NCBI RefSeq assembly: GCF_045679555.1
Contig: NC_092091.1
Coordinates: 19,316,572-19,380,571, forward strand
DNA length: 64,000 nt
DNA from: Salvelinus alpinus
Taxonomy: Eukaryota > Chordata > Actinopteri > Salmoniformes > Salmonidae
Direction: 5' to 3'
The notes under the pieces were generated by a model. That model did not search any database, had not been told where the DNA came from, and saw only the letters and a program-made list of their open reading frames with translations. Shown here piece after piece: positions 33,263-44,549 of the stretch. A program made the translations under genes and the position numbers. Numbering within the stretch: the first letter of the stretch is position 1; each line of letters starts with the position of its first letter.

Positions 33263-36200
33263 TCACAGGTTCCTTGCATGACTCTTTCTCTGTGCATGAC
33301 TCTTTCTCTCTTTCTCAGGTTCCTTGCATGACACAACTCCTGTGTCCGTGTCCTGCTGCTGTGATGGTGAGCTGTCTGATGGCGTGCCCGTGCTCTCTGG
33401 TGCCTCTTTGTGTTCCTCTTCCTGGTTGCAGGCCCGGGACATGAGCTCCTCCATGGGGGAGCGGCAGCTGTGGCCCTCCTTCTCCTTACAGTTCCTCCAC
33501 TTCATTCTCCGGTTCTGAAACCAGATCTTCACCTACAGTAGACACACAGGTCAGTGAGAGGTTCATTTTGAGGTGCCAGTTGTTTTGTTTAGTCAAATCT
33601 AAGACTATGATACAGCAGGGAGCATTATCTCTATTTATTCAGTCTGTTTGAAGTGCCACAATTAAACTTTTCTAAGTAGTGCCACAATTATACTTTTCTA
33701 AGTAGTGCCACAATTATATTTTTCTAACTTAGACAAACACTTAAAGCATATGCAATTATAGTCTACTTCTCTGCTTTTCAAATCTAAAATAAGAACAGAA
33801 ATATCTTCTTCCAATCAAACATTACAGCTGTTTTAGTAACCACCTCAACTACAACTGAAATGTTGACCACTTTCTCCGTTCTTTAGACAAAAGCTTAGAG
33901 GGTATGACATCTTGGTCTACTTCTTACAATTATCACAGTAGTGATAGCAGTATTGTAATAACATTTTAAGATGAGGGACATTTACAATAGAAGTGACTCT
34001 AGATATTTACTAAATCTAGGCTGGAGCACCCAGACCCAGTAAGATGTGTTTGCATTCAATGAAGAGGTGAGGTGGGGTTGTAATGGTGACCTCCAACCTA
34101 GACTGTAGATACAGTATATGATATCCTACCTGGGATTCCTTCAGGCTGAGTTCTGCTGCCAGTTTGTTTCTGTCTGTCTTGCTGATGTATTTCTGTCTTT
34201 TGAACGTTTTCTCCAGCTCCTTCCTCTGCTCATCCGAGAACACCGCCCTCCTCAGGATCCCTCGCCGGGATTTGGGGCTCGTATCCGGGGACCACATCGG
34301 AATATAGGCTCCCTCTGGAAGGTCAGAGGTCAGAATCATTCATATTAATGTTTGTATTCCAACTAAAAATAACCTGACTTGAGGAAAGGCAAATGTCATT
34401 TTTTTGCATTGGGTTATTATGGATGAGTAAATTCATTTTCATTGACATATGTTCTCTGTTGCATGAATGCAATGGAACATTGCCCTACTAGATACAAGTA
34501 CCAATATTTTAATATGGAAATGGATGTAATGTGAACGAAGTCAATAACAAGAAAGTATTTTAATACACAAGACAAATGTATTACTGTATATTCCCACATC
34601 AAGTGGACTGAAATAGAAAATCATCCTAATTAATGAATGGGCATTTTGGTATTCAAATGCATTATTACTCTGGCTATCATATCCAGTCCAGTCCAAAGCA
34701 CTGAATACATCCTTATACTGATTATATATTAACAAAAATATAAACGCAATATGCAAAATTTTTCTACGATTTTACTGAGTTACAGTTCATATCAGTTAAT
34801 CAGTCAATTTAAAAAAATGAATTTGGCCTTAATCTATGGATTTCACATGACTGGGAATACAGATATGCATCTGTTGATCACAGTTACCTTAAAAAAAATG
34901 GGCCTCACCATGAGCCTCAGGATCTCGTCACAATATTTTTGTGCATTCAAATTGCCATCGATAAAATGCAATTGTGTTTGTTGTCAGTAGCTTATGCCTG
35001 CCCATACCATAACCCCACCGCCACCATGGGGCACTCGGTTCCCAACAATGACGTCAGCAAACCACTCGCCCACCCGACTCCATACACGTAGTCTGCGGTT
35101 GTGATGGCGGTTGGGCGTACTGCCAAATTCTCAAAAATTACATTGTAGACGGCATGTGGTAGAGAAATGAACATTCAATTCTCTGGCAACAGCTCTGTGG
35201 ACATTGCTGCAGTCAGCATGTCAATTGCACACTCGCTCAAACAACATGGGACCAACACGTTTTGGTCAGTGTAAAAGGCTGGCTCACTTCGTCACTCACT
35301 ATCTACATGGTTTGTGTCCATTTTCCGTCAATCTTATACACACTTACTCTCCACTACTTACTTTGCATCAATCTGTCTAATTTAACAAAATGGGGGTGAC
35401 TAAAGAGAGAATGGAGACCCATTTTCACAGAGGAGAAAGAGATTTGGTGAAGAGCAATCCCACACTGCCTGACTCACGCACAACAAGAGTCAAGTGGAAC
35501 ATTTGACCAAATCCCATTGAGCAATGCCTTTTTAATCTGTACGACAAATCTGCACACAGACCACCTCTGGTGTGCGAGTAACCGGTTAGATGCGCTCCTC
35601 AGGCCTCAATGGCTATCACATAAATGGAGTTTTAACAGGTCACTCCCAAGGGCTTCATGGTCTGAGCGCACAACCCTGAAGGTCCTGCCACAAAGGCTGT
35701 TCATTGAAAGGACACTACTCGCTGGCTCAGCGTTCCTCACTAAATATTTTATCTTGCAGGTATGGGCCCGGTTCTATGGGAAGATGAGCTCGAATAAGTC
35801 TATACACTTTCATTGAGTGTTTTATGTTCCAGTCAGGGGACTGTAAATGGACAGGAATGAGAGTGAGTTGACAGGAGAAAGGAGGGAGTTGAGGAGCTGG
35901 GTTCTGTGGCCACACAAAGAGGTAGTGGGCAGCACCCTTTCTGCAGAGGAATAGCTGTTATCTGTGTTTTTGTGCTTCGCAGAGTTTATTACTGCAGTGA
36001 AAAATTGCAGCGGGGTCGCTTGTGGATGGGGGAGTGAAAGTGCTGATTGGTCACGGCATTGTCCTGTTGCTGGGCACTGTGGGAAAGTGTCAGCCCACTA
36101 AGAAAGCTCAGGGAACCGGGGAGGGGGTACCAGGGGGTCTACTGAGGGATTATATTTGCTGCCTCACTTGTCAGGAGTCAAAGGACCTAGCAACTAGCAT

Positions 36201-39200
36201 CACAACCCTGACAGAAGTTAGGAGAACTCAATGCTGCCCTCATCATGAGACTTTCACTATGAAAGGTTAATACAGATTTCACAATAAATCCAATTACATA
36301 ACACAATTCAAATCCATATAGATTCTGATTTCATGGAAATATTTTCCATGAAACCTACACTAGATAATTTTAGGAGCCTCATTATATAAATAAATCCCCT
36401 CCTTTGGCAAGTTGGAACATTAGCAGTTTGGTCACACGGATTCAATTATCACAGTTGGACCAACTATCAGCCAAACTGTCCTATGTGCTGAGGCTCAGCT
36501 CACAGAGATGCAATACGAATGTCACACAGAGACCAATAACAGTTACAGTGGCATACCACTTATTATTACAGTCCTAATCTGACAGCGACGAGACGCTCTG
36601 CACACTTGAGTGGGCCTGTGTGCGTATCTATATGACTCCAAATGGGGGCCTTAATGGCCATAAAAGCACCCCCCACCCCGCTCCACAACCTCCTCCCCAC
36701 CCCTAAATGGTCTAAATAGCCGTGAATGGTCATGAATAGCAGTGCAGAGAGTTGAGTGGAGAATTAGCTCCTTGGCATTGCATCAGTAATTAGCCGTAGA
36801 GAATATGGGAGACCCTGCTGTTAATGCTTAGAGAGGAGCTGAGGCATCGCTGATGAACTATTAAACACTCACTGGAGAAGACAGGTGGAGGGCTGGACCC
36901 ACCACAGCACACTGCTGCCAGCACATACTGAGGGCCCCGTAGAAACACACTGCTCGACAGGCCTGCAGAGAGAAGAGAGAGAGGAGAGGGGGAAGGAGGA
37001 ATAGAGAGAGGGGGAGAGAGAAAGAAGGGGGAAAGGGATAGACAATATGGAGAGAGGGGGAGAGAGGGGAGGGGGTAAGTTAAAGTAAAAAAATAACATG
37101 GGCAGAGAGACATATAAGGTGAATTTCAGAGGAAACACAGGATCTCTTTAAGTGGGTTTTATTACACCCCCAGCCCCGCACACTTAATTATACTGGATTT
37201 TATATACTGGAGTTTCCTGGTAGATTTTCCCCACATGTTCCATTATTCTCTACAGTAGCTCAAAGGGAATAGGAGAGATACTTAATGGTGCAGTTAAGAG
37301 TGCCTCTCTCACTTTATAACTACTGGTGGATGCTACCCACTTTATATGTAAACTGAGTGTACAAAACATTAGGAACACCTGCTCTTTCCATGACGTAGTC
37401 TAACCAGGTGAATCCAGGTGAAAGCCATGATCCCTTAAATCCACTTTAGTCAGAGTAGATGAAGGTGAGGAGACAGGTTAAAGAGGTATTTTTAAGCCTT
37501 GAGACAACTGAGACATGGATTGTGTATGTATGTGTGCCATTCAGAGCATGAATGGGCAAGACAAAAGATTTAAGTGCCTTTGAACAGGGTATGGTAGTAG
37601 GTGCCAGGTGCACCGGTTTGAGTGAGTCAAGAACTGGAACACTGTATCCAGCCAACTTGACACAATAGTGGGAAGCATTGTATTCAACATGGGCCAGCAT
37701 CCTCGTGGAATGCATTCAACATCTTATAAAGTCTATGCCCCAACGAATTGAGGCTGTTCTGAGGGCAAAAGGGCTGCAACTCAATATTAGGAAAGTGTTC
37801 CTAATGTTTTGTACACTCAGTGTATATACTGTAACGACCCTGGGTTTATAAGCGCGGAAATCGACTCTGCCGCACGAGCATGCTTTTGCGGCACAGTCGA
37901 TAGCGCGCCAGACTTCGGGCTAGAAGGTCGAGGGTTCGAGACCCGCTCCCTGCCTGTTTCATTACAATACTGTATTCTAGTCAAGGCCTATCCTATAAAA
38001 CCTCTGCTGTACACACCTTTTCTATTCATATACTGGCCATTATGTCTATACACACCATCATATTTATTTTATTTTTCTTTCTTGGATTTGTGTGTATTGT
38101 TTTGTATTGTCAGGTATTAATGCACTGCTGCAGGAACATAAGCATTTCGCTGCACCCGTGATAACATCTGCTAAATATGTGTATGCCACCAATACAATTT
38201 GATTTGATTTGAGATGGAAGCTGGTATGAGATACATTTACGACATGTGGTGTGTAAGCATGTACATTTCTCTGTGCCAAAATCTATTCATTCAATACAAA
38301 TATTACATATTGCATGTTTTGGGTAGTCAAATGGTAAACATTAGAGGAGCAACTAAAAAGTTTTAAAAAATGACTCTGACTTTCATAATTATCATGTGTA
38401 TAACTACTACGTGTTATCTTTTAGAATGGTTCTTATTTGTAGTAAATATACATTATAACCTGCAGATGAAGTTTCTAATGTTTTAGAATTGTATTTACTT
38501 TATTATTGAAAGTAAAACACATAAAGAAAATGTCAGTCACACTTTATTTTCTGGATAGTCCATCTGTAGATGCTCTACAGACGGTCATACTATCAACAAA
38601 ATGATCTGTTGATAAACAACTGCTGGCTAAGTTTATGGTTAGGGTTAGGTTTAGAACAAAGATTAAGGTTAGGGTTAGGGCTAGGGTAAGGGTTAAGTTT
38701 AGGGTTAGAATAAGGATTAGGGCTAGGGTTAGTAGATAGTTAGTTGAAATATTACTAATAGTCTATAGAGCATCTGCAGATGGACTATCCAAATAAAGTG
38801 TTACCTAAATGGCAGTATATCAAATGGAGTTTGTATCTGATATACTTTTCAGACATTGTGAACTGAAGGCATGGGAGAATACGTTGATAGGATGAAGAGG
38901 TCACACTTGCTTACAGTGTCTTTTTAATGACAAATCTATATAAATAGGATTTGTTCTGAACAATAAGTCTTTTCTGAAAATGTGCTTTAGTTCGACTGAT
39001 TCTAAAGGTTTCAAATCATGTTGCATGTATTTTGACATGAGGGAGAGTCGAAACAACTGGTTTTGTCAAATATAAAGCACATACATTTTTTATAAATATA
39101 TGTATAAAATCAAATCACATTTCCCCCATGTCTGGTTTCAAGGGCCTACACATTAGATCTCACAATCACTAATATAATATAATAATATCATCATGTGGTG

Positions 39201-39510
39201 TATTATATACCATTGTACCTGAGTGTGGATGAGGAGGAAGCCCTCTGTCTTTGACTCGTTCACAGTTTTTACTCTGGCCCTCATAGACAACATGCTGAGT
39301 GCCCCAGGTGCTCCTGTAGGGGCCGGTCGAGGGCCCCTTGAAGAGCCCACTTGTTGGTCCACCTAAGGTGGGCGAGGAAGAGGATGAGGAAAAGGATGGC
39401 CCTGCCGAGCGCAGAAGGTTGTCTATGAGGAAGCTCTTCCCAGAGATGCCAAAGCCTGGATGAGTAGGAGGTGATCCTGCCGCCATATTCTCCTTCTGAC
39501 CACCGATCAT
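33263..39510 (-). CDS. dbx2: Dbx2 homeobox transcription factor, complete
   Basis: Exons on the minus strand are 39510-39219, 36962-36873, 34314-34130 and 33532-33263. Phases agree at every junction (292+90+185+270 = 837 bp, 278 aa). Exon 1 carries the DBX N-terminal (engrailed-repressor-like) motif GKSFLIDNLLR. Exon 2 carries a hydrophobic/CCGG stretch (QYVLAAVCCGG). Exons 3-4 encode the homeodomain, from RGILRRAVFS through QKYISKTDRNKLA to KIWFQNRRMKWRN, split before VKIW. The RRGILRR lead-in favours Dbx2 over Dbx1. The tail is rich in Glu/Ser. Dbx proteins are nuclear repressors that specify ventral spinal interneurons. The start is the first ATG of the frame; another 11 codons downstream is possible. 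It lies tail to tail with szl. Confidence 0.92.
33652..33729. repeat. 26-bp tandem repeat x3 in dbx2 intron 3
   Basis: The unit AGTGCCACAATTA followed by ACTTTTCTAAGT occurs three times with one or two changes per copy. Confidence 0.9.
34731..35260. mobile_element. Mariner-type element fragment in dbx2 intron 2
   Basis: The left end AACAAAAATATAAACGCAAT is followed by GAGTTACAGTTCATATCAG, CTATGGATTTCACATGACTG, CCATACCATAACCCCACCGC and CAATTCTCTGGCAACAGC. It is the same family as 9748 and 52608-54090. No open transposase frame; an old copy. Confidence 0.65.
35330..36589. other. dbx2 intron 2, unassigned part
   Basis: No repeat or exon was recognised. Bases 35517-35816 form a 99-codon frame without a domain. 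Confidence 0.35.
36590..36872. promoter_or_regulatory. Candidate conserved non-coding block next to dbx2 exon 2
   Basis: This is repeat-free sequence beside exon 2 with many homeodomain-like TAAT/ATTA cores (GAATTAGC, CAGTAATTAGCC, GTTAATGC) and GC-rich runs. Introns of developmental homeobox genes often hold conserved enhancers, but conservation cannot be seen from one sequence. Confidence 0.25.
37352..37821. mobile_element. Tc1/mariner-type MITE in dbx2 intron 1
   Basis: The ends CTGAGTGTACAAAACATTAG and CTAATGTTTTGTACACTCAG are perfect inverted repeats next to TA, with total length about 470 bp. The interior looks like a degraded, internally deleted transposase region without an open frame. 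Confidence 0.8.
37860..38210 (+). mobile_element. Candidate SINE: tRNA-like head with 5' hairpin and LINE-derived tail
   Basis: A hairpin (arms 37860-37873 and 37888-37901, one mismatch) leads into a tRNA-like segment with an A-box-like GCACAGTCGATAGCGC and a perfect B-box GGTTCGAGACC at 37933-37943. An AT-rich body follows, then the LINE tail CATTTCGCTGCACCCG ... TTTGATTTGATTTGA. A B-box about 40 bp after an A-box indicates a pol III promoter. The alternative is that the head and the LINE tail are separate neighbours. Confidence 0.5.
38525..38806. mobile_element. MITE with an internal TTAGGG-like core
   Basis: The ends CACACTTTATTTTCTGG, then ATAGTCCATCTGTAGATG, and the inverted CATCTGCAGATGGACTAT, then AAATAAAGTGTTACC, form about 43-bp terminal inverted repeats. 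The middle (38637-38735) is made of degenerate GTTAGGGTTAGGG-like units. It lies in dbx2 intron 1. Confidence 0.75.
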
Positions 39511-40887
39511 CCTGTTCACTGTGACCCTAAGGAACGCTCCCTCACCCGATTAAGGAAACCCCCACACCTCTCTGATTCAGAGGGGTTGGGTTAAATGCGG
39601 AATACACATTTCAGTTGAAGGCATTCAGTTGTACAACTGACTAGGTATCCCCCTTTCCCTTTCCCTTTCACTCACCTCACAGCACAGCACAGCCCATTAG
39701 TCTCAGCAGTCACAGAGCCAAGTGACAGAAGAGACACAAATTTGAGATATAATCCCTCCAAGACTCCCTAGACCAGGGCCAACTTCATTAAAGTCCCAGG
39801 AAAAGAAAAGCTCTCTCTCTTCTTCTCTTCTCCTTCTCTTCTCCTCCAGGGTCTGCACTTTGCTCCAGAGCTACCGCGTGATTGGCTAAGAGGCTCTAAT
39901 GTGATTCTCAATTCAGATAAGACTGGGTGCATTCTGGAGTGGCAGAAGGTGGGTCCGTCTCCATTCATTATGTCAACTTGCCTATTAAATGATAGACACC
40001 CGATAAAATGGACTGCTGGCCAAAGTTTAACGTGCACCAAGCATATTTCTCAGTCCTGCAGTAAATAGTTTTCTCTTTTCTGCAGCTACCTTAGAGCAGC
40101 CATTGTGTCCCATAGAAAGGCATGGAAATTAAATAGTTTGCAGCTCATTTGTGCACACAATGCATAATCATATTATTTGGTTTGGTTTGATCTAGGTCAC
40201 TGTTTACGTATTCATTTTGATGCAAGATAACAGAACTAGAAAAAAAGTGAATTCCAACAAAGAATGTGATCCTGTACATTGCCTTCTCATGTCTTTACTT
40301 TTCAAGAGTTAATCATTTTATAATTATTCTGATTGAGTAATACTGTGCAAATTTGACGTAGAATTTAAATATCTATTACATTTTTTAAATTAAATGTTTT
40401 GGTCAAGAACGGAATTTGATCGCAATTACACTTAACTTTAATTGACCACCAGATACAGAATATGAATGTTGTGAATGACCGATTCATCAGGTCATTCATA
40501 TTTCATTTTTTACTCTATGAATTCAAACCCAATTAATACGTCTTTCAGATTGCCTCTGTAATGGTCTAAGTGGTATTCTCCCACCACTTTCCTCCTCTTT
40601 TTAGTGACTTGGTTGGCCTGCTATGGTTTGTCACTCACAGACTTGACAGGCCTATTGGTTCCTACTTGAGATAGAGAATCGATTCCGTCTGTTTTAAAAA
40701 TACATTCCGTCCAGCTTGACAGAAATATGCACAAAAAAGCTGTGAAGGATCTACAGCAGTTAACGTTAGGGTCTGATGTGGACGAAAGGGAGAGACAATG
40801 TAAGAGGTAAACATTGATAGAACTGTGTAGTTGAAATACTATTGGTTATGTGAGAAGCAGCTGTATATAATACTACAACAAATTCAG
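39511..40887. other. Upstream region of dbx2
   Basis: The likely promoter and 5' UTR adjoin the start codon, and CTCTTCTTCTC-type pyrimidine runs lie at 39810-39850. A dispersed salmonid repeat (GATTCAGAGGGGTTGGGTTA ... GTACAACTGACTAGG) is at about 39575-39655, only 65 bp from the ATG. No TATA box can be assigned with confidence. Confidence 0.4.
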
Positions 40888-41070
40888 GGCACAGGAGGTT
40901 GTTGGTACCTTAATTGGGGAGGACAGGCTCTTGGTAATGGCTGGTGAGGAATGAGTGGAATGGTATCAAATACATCAAAAACATGGTTTCCATGTGTTTG
41001 ATTACCTTCCATTGACTCTGTTCCAGCCATTATTATGAGCCGTCCTCCCGTCAGCAGCCTCCACTGATTC
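40888..41070. mobile_element. Hairpin MITE (relative of 17566)
   Basis: CAGGAGGTTGTTGGTACC ... GGGGAGGACAGGCTC and the inverted GAGCCGTCCTCC ... CAGCAGCCTCC pair across about 180 bp. ATGGTTTCCATGTGTTTGAT in the middle is common to the family. Confidence 0.75.
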
Positions 41071-42499
41071 AGGGGAAGCCGAACTGGAACTCGAACCCGG
41101 GTTTGTTGTTATAGATTTATTGAATTTCAGAGGCACAGTTGAAGCTTTACAGGATATACATGGTAAAGTACTGTATACACTGTCCAATTAAATGTTTACT
41201 TGCAGGTTCCTTCTCGACAATGCAAATACAGCAAGAAATAATAAAAGATGAGAATATGAACATAAAGTAAATGGTTCAGTAGAATAGACTAGACATTTTA
41301 GAATAAGTATAATACAGGAAGGCACAATTTATAGTGCAATATTTACACGTGTTTTGGGGGAGGGGGGATTGGGGGGCAAGTGTTTACATTTTGCAGTATT
41401 AGCAATAGTTGTGATATGTGTGGAGCATGATTTTATATGTGTATGTTTGTGTGTGTGTGTGGGGGGGGGGGGGGGGGTGTATGCGTGAGTGCGTGTGTGC
41501 GTGTGTGGTATATATTAGCCAATGGGTGGCTGGCATCATGTGTAACCATATAACCCTGAGCTGACTGCCCCGGCTAATGATACTCAGCCTCATAATAGAG
41601 GAGCTGGGGGAAAGGAGGAAATTAAATTGTGGAACAGTAAACAAGCATGTCCAGGCAAAGCGAGGCGAGGGTGTGCACGGTTCGGGGGACACCTCATGCT
41701 GGGCATGGAAAATGCCCCAGACAGCCAGGCCCATTGTCTGGCCGCCAGGGAGCCAAAGGTTGCTTGTAATCAGATTTGAGGTTTTATATTCTCCAGACTG
41801 GTGGAAAAAGCGACTGTGGTGTCTTGTTTGAGGGGTGTTAGTGGGCTCAGGCTGTGCTATCTACCTCTGTGTGTACATAATGCCTGTTTACATGCTCCAC
41901 ATTGGCCGCTGTTTGTGATGCTGCCCTAGGCTTTTGTCTGTTGCCAACAGGAACCATTTGTTCATGACACAGTGAGCCACAGGCAGCAGTGTGGGACTAT
42001 TTATCTCTAAATAAGTAAACCTTGCAAATTAAAAAATCATAGAGTACAATAAGCTGCATCTCTGATGATACTGCCTGCAAGATGAGTGCAATGTTGTTTT
42101 TGTCTGGAATGTGTTTAAGATTGTTCAGTTTAAGGGATAAACAATTTGTTCTTTTTTGGGTTTGGGGGTTTTAGGTTTAATATATTTGCACCAAAGAAAA
42201 CAAGTTAAAGACAAAACAGTACAGATAAAAAACGGGTGTGCAGGTGAGGTTGGAAACCCAAAAGGGCTTGAAAACCACACCACAAAAAACAATATACAAA
42301 TATTAGTAAAAAAAAAAGATTGTTCAATCAGTTAAACAAAGAATACTAATTACAAATGTTGATAGTATACTGAATATACAAGAAAAAACATGTTTGATTA
42401 TGTGTATGTGTGCATGTGTGTGTGTGAGTGAGAGCTAGGCTACATGGAGGAGACTACTGGGTAGTTTGGATCATCAGGCTGACCCCTAGTCTTCACTTG
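41071..42499. other. Gene-free stretch with homopolymer and GT runs
   Basis: A GT run at 41447-41460 passes into a run of about 17 G, then GTGTATGCGTGAGTGCG. Old LINE-like UTR material may occupy 41100-41390, but I cannot prove it. No gene is seen. Confidence 0.35.
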
Positions 42500-43480
42500 A
42501 AGTTATTGAGTGATGATGACGTTTTGTCAATGTGAAGATAGGAATTCCAGAGTATGGAACCTCTGTATCTGCTAGCTAGAGCAATGTGGAGGTGCGGCAG
42601 ACGGAAGAGTGAAGGTTATTGCAGTGCCATGTGTTGTATGCATGGTTTTGGGAATTAACTTGGTAGAATCCATTGAAAGTTTAGGTAGGCTGTCTGGGAG
42701 GTATATGTATTTGTAGATGAAGGTTCATGGAGTATATTAATGGACAATATATTGAGTTTCTTAAACAGGGGGGCAGATGGAGCCAAGTAGTTAGAGGAGG
42801 TGGCTAGTCCTGCAAATTTCTTCTGTGTGATGAGTCGTTTGTGTAGGTAGGACGCATGTGTAATAGCCCAGACAATATTGCAGTAAATGAGATATGGGTA
42901 ACTTAAGCTGTAGTATAGTGTTAGGAAGCAAGGCTGATGTTAATCCACTAATCTTTCTGATGATACAAATTTGCTGCATATGCTTTTTCCAGGATAACTT
43001 TTCATCATCTACAGCACCTAGGAATCTAATGAATTAAACCTGGTCCATTTCATTCCCACCAATTGAGATTCTTACATTTTTTTATTTCTTATTCTTACCA
43101 GTGAATACAACGAAGTTGTATTCTTTTTTACATTTCAAGATAATTTGATTATATGGAACCATTCAGAAAACTTGGTCATGCCTCAGTTGGCTTCATTGAT
43201 TAGTGAATTGAAATTCTTGTGTGATAAAACCAAGTTGGTATCATCAGCAAAGAGAATGGGTCATTGATATAGATTAGGAATAACACAGGTCTAAGGATCG
43301 AACCCTGTGGAATGCCACAGAATATCCTGGCCCTGGTAGGTGCACAACCATTTGCATATACAAATTGTTCTCTATCATAAACATAATTATATAAGATCAT
43401 GAAAACCGTAATAATGTAATTTAGCAAATAATATTTCATGATCAACTGTGTTGAACGCATTGGATAAATCTAGGGGGTAA
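42500..43480 (-). mobile_element. Old LINE fragment (second non-LTR family), RT C-terminal half
   Basis: On the minus strand near 43400-43260 it reads REQFVYANGC ... CGIPQGSILRPVLFLIYIND (RT motif B). Around 43040-42800 it reads FLGAVDDEKLSWKKHMQQIC, then SHLLQYC and an APSAPLFKKLN-like stretch near 42770. Frames are broken many times, so the copy is old. The palm segment bearing the YxDD motif was not identified. Confidence 0.6.
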
Positions 43481-44348
43481 AAGGCTATGCCCCTGCTAAT
43501 TAACAACAATGATTATTTCCTTGATGATATTGACTGTGCTTATCAACAAATGGATTGTACATGGATTGTAATCTTGTAAGACTTGATATTTGGCATGAAA
43601 AGCATCGTTAGGATTCACAACTTGTTAATGGGACCGATTCCAAGGTAGCATTCCAAGGGAAGGAGGTATAATTGAGACATTGGGAATGCGGCTCTTGAAA
43701 ATACCCTGAAAACAAGTTCCTGTGAATTCATTTGATGTCCATTCTGCTCTCTATTGGAGAGAAAAAGCGGGGTCCCCCATTCAGAGCTCCACAATGGTCC
43801 TGTTGAGATCCAGCACTTTGCAGACCAGCTGAGCTCCTTTCTGTCCCTGGTCTCTAAAAAATATACTGGGCCATTGCACACTCAATTGATATTCCACCAC
43901 TCAAACTTAATATCATGAATGGAGGTCCAGACTCTATGAATCAGAAGACAATGCGCTTAGCTTAGCAGCAAACTGGCACTTTGTGTGGTGTCTGTGGCAG
44001 CAGCGAGGAAGTGTCTAATGTGGGGCTCACAATTGTGCTTCTATAGAGTTCTAATGAGCTTCAGTGTGGAGGATGAATGGTCGGGGCCTTTCAGTGTGAG
44101 GGCCAGGGAGCGAGCTCTGTGCACACCCACACAATGGAAGCCAGAGGAGGGGAGGCAGGCAGGCACTGCACTGCAGTAACACTGCAAAGCTAAGCCATTA
44201 CAAGACCCACGAATAAGATAAATAAAATATAACCCCATGCTGAATAAATACTGACATGTGTGGTTTTGAAGCTGCAGTCATTGTTCTGAATTAATTGAAT
44301 CTGTCATCTAAGTACATACTGTACATACACCCATCATTTAAAACACTT
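43481..44348. other. Gene-free stretch
   Basis: No recognisable exon or complete repeat. The frames at 43615 and 43985 show no domains. Confidence 0.35.
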
Positions 44349-44453
44349 TTTTTTTTATCACCTTTATTTAACCAGGTAGGCTAGTTGAGAACAAGTTCTC
44401 ATTTACAACTGCGACCTGGCCAAGATAAAGCAAAGCAGTGCGACACAAACTGT
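44349..44453 (-). mobile_element. RSg-1-like LINE 3'-end fragment
   Basis: TTTATTTAACCAGGTAGGC, then GAGAACAAGTTCTCATTTAC and ACTGCGACCTGGCCAAG, is the minus-strand 3' end seen at 22570-22650. Only about 105 bp is present. Confidence 0.85.
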
Positions 44454-44549
44454 GTAATGTATCATTGAGGACCAGGATGTTGACAACTGTGCCATACAGA
44501 TTGAAAAATAGTTGGGAAGAGAATTTTGATGTACCGATTCCATGAGTTG

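Noticed and set aside
37888-37950. Functional tRNA gene
   Set aside because: A good B-box is present, but the acceptor and anticodon stems do not pair and a LINE tail follows. It is a SINE-like head.
38637-38735. Chromosome end or telomere
   Set aside because: The TTAGGG-like units are degenerate, short and enclosed by MITE ends, and genes lie on both sides.
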